Source: Rhodobacteraceae bacterium UBA1957
GTDB lineage: Bacteria > Pseudomonadota > Alphaproteobacteria > Rhodobacterales > Rhodobacteraceae
Direction: 5' to 3'
NCBI GenBank assembly: GCA_002336405.1
Contig: DDEJ01000053.1
Location: 1 to 12,011 of the forward strand
Length of the DNA: 12,011 nucleotides
Shown one piece after another: positions 7,840 through 12,011 of this stretch. The notes below the pieces were generated by a model. That model saw nothing but the letters and a program-made list of their open reading frames with translations, had not been told where the DNA came from and searched no databases. The position numbers were made by a program, and so were the translations under genes. Positions within the stretch are counted from its first letter, which is position 1; the number at the start of each line of letters is the position of its first letter.

Positions 7840-8381
7840 TGTCTCGTATCGATGAAAATATTGCGTTTATTGCGGTGCGCATTGCGGTGCTCACCACGTC
7901 TGATACACGGCGCCTTGACGAGGACAAATCGGGCCAAACACTGGTCGATCGTCTGACAGCCGCAGGACATCATTTGGCGGCGCGCGCACTTGTCGCCGAT
8001 GATAGAGTGGTGATCGCTGATCAATTGCGTGCATGGGTGGCGGACCCCGAAATTGATGTTATTATCAGCACCGGAGGCACCGGGCTGACCGGGCGCGACG
8101 TCACGGTCGAGGCGCATTGTGACGTCTATGAAAAACAAATCGATGCGTTTGGCACCGTGTTCACCATGGTCAGTATGCAAAAAATTGGCACTTCAGCCGT
8201 GCAGAGCCGGGCAACCGCTGGGGTGGCAGGCGGCACGTATTTATTTGCGCTGCCCGGTAGCCCTGGGGCGTGTCGGGATGCTTGGGATGAAATTCTTATC
8301 AAACAGCTCGATTTTCGGCACAAACCGTGCAATTTTGTCGAAATAATGCCGCGCTTGGACGAACATCTGCGACGGAAGTAG
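7839..8381 (+). CDS. moaB: Molybdenum cofactor biosynthesis protein MoaB
   Basis: Member of the MoaB/MogA molybdopterin-binding family, 180 residues, cytoplasmic. Relatives adenylylate molybdopterin before metal insertion; the role of MoaB in bacteria that also have MogA is less settled. The ligand-binding loop ISTGGTGLTGRD (76-87) and LPGSPGA (138-144) are intact, as are QKIGTSAVQSRATAGVAGGT (114-133) and the end NFVEIMPRLDEHL. The usual TPEA after GRD is TVEA (89-92). ATG at 7839 overlaps the stop of the upstream gene (TGATG) and is preceded by GGAGG at 7830-7834; the GTG at 7836 is too close to that site. No other molybdenum cofactor gene is in the window, so its position beside a DNA glycosylase-like gene reflects gene order rather than an obvious shared pathway. 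Confidence 0.94.
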   Translation: MSRIDENIAFIAVRIAVLTTSDTRRLDEDKSGQTLVDRLTAAGHHLAARALVADDRVVIADQLRAWVADPEIDVIISTGGTGLTGRDVTVEAHCDVYEKQIDAFGTVFTMVSMQKIGTSAVQSRATAGVAGGTYLFALPGSPGACRDAWDEILIKQLDFRHKPCNFVEIMPRLDEHLRRK

Positions 8382-8494
8382 ACCAGCGGGTCGTTTAAGG
8401 GATAAACACTCGCAAGTGAAATGCCTTGGCGGGCAGGGTGCGAGCACTATGTAACTTTCAAGCCGAAGTAACGGCGCATGAGGATGTTAAACCA
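8382..8494 (+). promoter_or_regulatory. Intergenic region with candidate promoter of the efflux pair
   Basis: TTGGCG (8426-8431) and TATGTA (8448-8453) are separated by 16 bases and form a weak-to-moderate sigma70-like promoter about 40 bases before the adaptor ATG. CTCGCA (8409-8414) and TGCGAG (8439-8444) form an inverted repeat bracketing the -35, and TGCC (8422-8425) / GGCA (8432-8435) form a smaller one inside it, centred on the -35. This arrangement could be an operator. No terminator for moaB is visible, so read-through from moaB is also possible. Confidence 0.35.
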
Positions 8495-9952
8495 ATGCGA
8501 TTCTTAAGGCAAAGCCTGACGGGCCTGTTTTTATGTTCTGTGGCGATCGCTGTTTTACTCTATGCAGGCGATTTGATAAAAACCGCGCTGGACGAAAAGG
8601 CTGCGCGCGCCGACCGTCCCTCACAGAGCCGCGAGCGGGTCTTTGCGGTGAATGTCATTACTGCAAGTCCCGGGACGGTGCGTCCGGTTTTGACGGCGTT
8701 TGGCGACGTCAAAAGTCGCCGCACATTGGAAATACGCGCGGCGCTTTCAGGGCAAGTCGTTGAGCTTTCTGAAAACTTTGTAGAGGGTGGGCAGGTCGCG
8801 CAGGGGCAACTTTTGGCATTGATCGATCCTGCCAATACTCAAGATGCTCTGGCGCGGATTGAAACCGACCTCAGGGATGCCGAAGCCGAACAGCGCGAGG
8901 CAGTTGCGGCCGTTCTTTTGGCCAACGACGAGGTTGTCGCGGCACGCGAACAGGTTGCGTTGCGCAACAGGGTGCTGCAGCGACAGAGCGATCTGCGGGC
9001 GCGGGGTGTTGGCACGGTAGCCGCTGTTGAAACTGCAGAGCTTGCCGCCTCAGTGGCGCGCCAGTCGGTACTGGCAAAACGGCAGGGTCTTGCGCAGGCA
9101 GAAGCCCGCATCGATCAGGCCGCAACCCGTCTGGCGCGGGCGCAGATTTCTCGTGATGAGGCTAAGCGTCGATTGGCTGACACCCGCATTGTTGCGGGCT
9201 TTGACGGCATGTTGAGTGGCGTCAATCTGGTAGAGGGTGGGTTGGTTTCTCTCAACGAACGGCTGGCAAAGTTGATCGATCCGGCGGCGCTGGAAGTGGC
9301 ATTTCGGATTTCAACGGCGCAATATGCGCGTCTATTGGACGACAGCGGCGTGCTGCGACAGGCCCCAGTTAAGGTGACGTTGAATGTGTTTGGTACCGAC
9401 CTCGTATCGTCGGGGCAGTTGAGCCGCGACAGCGCTGCGGTCGGCGAAGGCCAGACCGGAAGGCTGATTTTTGCGCAAATTAATCAACCGGTCGGTTTAA
9501 AACCTGGTGATTTTGTGACCGTTGAGGTTACCGAACCACCTCTGAACTATGTGATCCGCTTGCCGTCCTCGGCACTGGATGCAGCCGGAGAGGTTTTGAT
9601 TTTGGGGGAAGAGGACCGCTTGCTGGCGCGGCCTGCAAAATTGTTGCGTCGGCAAGGCGATGACATTTTGGTCCGGGCGCCGGATTTGAACGGTGCAGAA
9701 ATTGTGGCTGAACGATCACCTCTACTGGGTGCGGGGATCAAAGTGCGGCCGTTGCGCGCAACCGATGATAAAGCGCCCAAAGCCCCGGATATGGTGGAGC
9801 TAACCGCCGAGCGCAAGGCCAAGCTGGTGGCGTTTGTGACTGCGAACAAACGCATGCCAGCGGCGGCTAAACAACGCATTCTTGGCCAGCTTGAAAAACC
9901 CAAAGTCCCCGTCCAGATGGTCGAGCGGATTGAAAGCAGGATGGGCGGTTAG
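8495..9952 (+). CDS. RND efflux periplasmic adaptor (membrane fusion protein)
   Basis: Periplasmic adaptor linking an RND pump to an outer-membrane channel; 485 residues. One N-terminal membrane anchor spans about residues 8-24, with Arg residues before it. The first lipoyl half is at about 75-112 (RAALSGQVVELSENFVEGGQ then VAQGQLLALIDP). A long charged Ala/Glu/Arg-rich coiled-coil hairpin runs from about 113 to 228. The second lipoyl half reads DTRIVAGFDGMLSGVNLVEGG (229-249). Beta-barrel and membrane-proximal domains follow to about 420. The final 55 residues or so form an extra Lys/Arg/Glu-rich tail. ATG at 8495 is preferred over TTG at 8426, because it places the anchor at the N-terminus and has AGGA ten bases upstream. 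The permease starts two bases after the stop, so the two form an operon. The exported substrate is not evident. Confidence 0.92.
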   Translation: MRFLRQSLTGLFLCSVAIAVLLYAGDLIKTALDEKAARADRPSQSRERVFAVNVITASPGTVRPVLTAFGDVKSRRTLEIRAALSGQVVELSENFVEGGQVAQGQLLALIDPANTQDALARIETDLRDAEAEQREAVAAVLLANDEVVAAREQVALRNRVLQRQSDLRARGVGTVAAVETAELAASVARQSVLAKRQGLAQAEARIDQAATRLARAQISRDEAKRRLADTRIVAGFDGMLSGVNLVEGGLVSLNERLAKLIDPAALEVAFRISTAQYARLLDDSGVLRQAPVKVTLNVFGTDLVSSGQLSRDSAAVGEGQTGRLIFAQINQPVGLKPGDFVTVEVTEPPLNYVIRLPSSALDAAGEVLILGEEDRLLARPAKLLRRQGDDILVRAPDLNGAEIVAERSPLLGAGIKVRPLRATDDKAPKAPDMVELTAERKAKLVAFVTANKRMPAAAKQRILGQLEKPKVPVQMVERIESRMGG

Positions 9953-9954
9953 CG

Positions 9955-12011
9955 ATGCGCCACCTTTCCTCTAGTGCGACCGGGCTTCTGTCGTATTTTA
10001 TCCGCCACAAAACGCTGGCCAACTTGCTGTTGGTGGTGCTGATTGTTGCGGGTTTAATGGCCTTACCCCGCATGAGGGCGCAGTTTTTCCCCGATGTCGT
10101 TTTGGAATCGGTGTCGGTTTATGTGGTATGGGACGGCGCCGGTGCCGAGGATGTTGACAGGGCGATTGTTCAGGTGTTGGAACCTGTTTTGTTGGCGGTT
10201 GAGGGCGTGGAAAGCACCGAGAGCACGTCGCGTGAGGGCTCGGCACGGGTCAAGCTGGAGTTCGAACCCAACTGGGATATGGCGCGGGCCACAGATGACG
10301 TGCAAACCGCCATCGAGACGGTCACGACCCTGCCCGATGAGGCAGATACACCGATTGTGCGCCGTGCGGTTTGGCGTGATCGAGTGACCGATGTGGTGAT
10401 CAGCGGGCCGGTGGGGATTGAACAGCTTGGACGCTTTACTGACGAATTGGTTACGCGTCTTTATAATGCAGGGGCCACCCGGAGCACGATCCGCGGGCTG
10501 GCCGCCCCTGAGACGGTGATCGAAGTACCGAGCGCCAACTTGCGGGCCTATAAAATTTCTATGCAGCAGATTGCGCAGGCAATTGCGGAAGAGGTTGACG
10601 TCGATCCCGCCGGCGATGTCACGGGCTCAAACACCCGGGTTCGAACCGGGATTGCCAAACGTTCGGCGGCGCAGATACGCGCCATTGTGCTACGTTCCAA
10701 CCCGGATGGATCAAGCCTGACGGTAGGGGATGTCGCCCGAGTGGGCGTTGATGGGATTGATCGTAAGCGCAGTTATTTTGTTGGTGAACGGCCGGCGATG
10801 TCGGTGCGTATAGACCGCTCTGACCGAGGGGACGCCATTGGCATTCAGCGCGTGGTCGAGCGGGTCGCAAAAGACTTGCAATTGACACTGCCCGCGGCGG
10901 TTGAGGTGACTTTGATCAGAACACGGGCCGCAGCAATTTCTGGCCGGCTTAATATTCTGCTAGAGAACGGGTTAACCGGTTTGGCGTTGGTGGTGGGCTT
11001 GTTGTTTCTATTTTTAAACGCCCGCACCGCGTTTTGGGTTGCAGCCGGTATACCGACTGCGATGATGGCGGCGATCGCGCTGATGTATCTGTCGGGCATT
11101 ACGATCAATATGGTGTCGCTGTTTGCATTAATTATCACGCTGGGGATCGTTGTCGATGATGCGATTGTGGTGGGCGAACATGCTGACTGGCGTGCTCGTC
11201 GTGGCGAGGGCCCTGTCGAGGCGGCGGAAAATGCCGCCCGCCGGATGGCACTTCCAGTTTTTGCCGCAACTCTTACGACAATCATTGCATTTTTTGGTCT
11301 GACGGCGATTGGGGGCCGGTTTGGTGATTTGATTGCCGATATCCCGCTGACTGTTATCGCGGTGCTGGCGGCTTCGTTGGTCGAGTGTTTTCTGATCCTG
11401 CCCCATCACATGGCGCATGCGGTGGCCCACAGCGTCAAGGATCATTGGTATGATTATCCAAGCCGACAGGTCAATCTGGGATTTGTCTGGGTGCGTGACA
11501 GGCTGTTTCGCCGGTTTATGTCGTGGGTGGTTGACGCACGCTATGTGGTGCTGGCGTTGGTGGTTGCAGTATTGGCCAGTCAGATCGCGCTGTTTGTGCG
11601 CGGGGATGTCAAATGGCGGTTCTTTAACGCGCCGGAACGCTCTTCGGTGACTGGAAACTTTGCGATGATTCAAGGCGCGACGCGTGAGGATACGCTGGCG
11701 ATGATGCGTGAAATGCAGCGTGCCACGACGGAATTGGCCGCCGATTATGAAAAACGCCACGGTCGCAATCCGATTGAATTTGTCATCTCTGAGATTGGCG
11801 GTACTGCCGGTCGTGGCCTGGCTGGTAGCGACGCCAAAGATCCCGATCACTTGGGGGGCATATCGATCGAGTTGATTGATGCCGATCTGCGCCCGTATTC
11901 CAGTTTTGCGTTTGTGGGTGAGTTGCAAGACGCGGTGCGCAGGCATCCACTGCTCGAGACAGTCTCATTTCGGGGCTGGCGGTCAGGCCCGGGAGGGGAC
12001 GCGTTGGATGT
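9955..12011 (+). CDS. RND efflux permease, AcrB-like (3' end outside window)
   Basis: Inner-membrane proton-driven pump of the AcrB/HAE-1 type. The frame is open from ATG 9955 to the end of the window, giving 685 residues; relatives exceed 1000, so the second half lies beyond. TM1 is at about 20-38 (LANLLLVVLIVAGLMALPRM), followed by AQFFPD and a first periplasmic porter domain to about 335. TM2 begins near 339 (GLTGLALVVGLLFLFLNART). TM4 carries the proton-relay pair Asp401-Asp402 in GIVVDDAIVVGEHAD. ARRMALPVFAATLTTIIAFFGL marks the TM5 entry, and FRRFM leads to TM7 near 530-548, followed by the start of the second porter domain. It begins two bases after the adaptor stop. No outer-membrane channel gene is seen before the window ends. 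Confidence 0.95.
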   Translation, partial: MRHLSSSATGLLSYFIRHKTLANLLLVVLIVAGLMALPRMRAQFFPDVVLESVSVYVVWDGAGAEDVDRAIVQVLEPVLLAVEGVESTESTSREGSARVKLEFEPNWDMARATDDVQTAIETVTTLPDEADTPIVRRAVWRDRVTDVVISGPVGIEQLGRFTDELVTRLYNAGATRSTIRGLAAPETVIEVPSANLRAYKISMQQIAQAIAEEVDVDPAGDVTGSNTRVRTGIAKRSAAQIRAIVLRSNPDGSSLTVGDVARVGVDGIDRKRSYFVGERPAMSVRIDRSDRGDAIGIQRVVERVAKDLQLTLPAAVEVTLIRTRAAAISGRLNILLENGLTGLALVVGLLFLFLNARTAFWVAAGIPTAMMAAIALMYLSGITINMVSLFALIITLGIVVDDAIVVGEHADWRARRGEGPVEAAENAARRMALPVFAATLTTIIAFFGLTAIGGRFGDLIADIPLTVIAVLAASLVECFLILPHHMAHAVAHSVKDHWYDYPSRQVNLGFVWVRDRLFRRFMSWVVDARYVVLALVVAVLASQIALFVRGDVKWRFFNAPERSSVTGNFAMIQGATREDTLAMMREMQRATTELAADYEKRHGRNPIEFVISEIGGTAGRGLAGSDAKDPDHLGGISIELIDADLRPYSSFAFVGELQDAVRRHPLLETVSFRGWRSGPGGDALD

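Noticed and set aside
7154..7927. Long minus-strand open frame (257 residues) opposite the glycosylase-like gene and moaB
   Set aside because: Pro/Ser/Ala/Arg-rich shadow of two well-supported genes with no start signal or domain.
8426..8494. Upstream TTG start for the RND adaptor
   Set aside because: It would place 23 polar residues before the membrane anchor and has no ribosome site; ATG at 8495 fits better.
10634..10650. tRNA T-arm-like stem-loop (CCCGG, TTCGAA centre, CCGGG), readable on both strands
   Set aside because: No matching acceptor, D or anticodon arms are found at the right distances on either strand, and it lies in the uninterrupted frame of the RND permease.
11128..11946. 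Long minus-strand open frame (272 residues) opposite the RND permease
   Set aside because: The opposite strand has an unbroken frame with clear RND motifs; the antisense product has no recognisable domain and an odd His/Gln/Arg-rich composition typical of a shadow frame.

Overview
The window reads as a chromosomal segment from an alphaproteobacterium, most likely a marine Rhodobacterales (Roseobacter-type) bacterium. This rests on recognisable protein families and gene order, not on any database search: an F1 ATP synthase beta/epsilon end, a 338-residue PRPP synthetase, a pyrB / degenerate dihydroorotase / plsY cluster, a family-4-like uracil-DNA glycosylase, a MoaB of the Rhodobacterales type, and an RND efflux pair. 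Coding density is high, codon use looks even throughout, and I see no insertion sequence, prophage, tRNA, rRNA or CRISPR array.

Layout. 1-1427 (+): 3' part of atpD followed by atpC, closed by a strong hairpin terminator at 1467-1497 that also faces the end of the convergent prs gene. 1533-2549 (-): prs. 2550-2654: short divergent intergenic region. 2655-4060 (+): a 2-hydroxychromene-2-carboxylate isomerase-like protein and an alpha/beta hydrolase, overlapping by one base. 4080-6921 (-): pyrB, a pseudo-dihydroorotase (pyrX type) and plsY, each joined by a 4-base ATGA overlap, with a good sigma70-like promoter at 6947-6975. 7036-8381 (+): a divergent uracil-DNA glycosylase family protein and moaB, overlapping by one base. 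8495 to the end (+): an RND periplasmic adaptor and the first 685 codons of its inner-membrane RND permease, which runs off the window.

How they work together. AtpD and AtpC belong to the F1 motor. Prs makes PRPP for nucleotide synthesis; PyrB makes carbamoyl aspartate, and the pseudo-dihydroorotase next to it probably supports PyrB structurally rather than catalysing the next step. PlsY, in the same transcript, starts phospholipid synthesis. The isomerase/hydrolase pair looks like a small catabolic or detoxification unit with unknown substrate. The adaptor/permease pair is a tripartite efflux pump without its outer-membrane channel in the window.

This is mostly ordinary core genome. I did not find a clear new system. 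The best leads are two enzymes that keep their fold but lack family-defining catalytic residues: the dihydroorotase-like protein, with almost all metal and catalytic positions replaced, and the uracil-DNA glycosylase-like protein, whose His-Pro motif is replaced by Leu-Pro. Smaller leads are a charged helical tail on the RND adaptor and a nested inverted repeat over its putative promoter.
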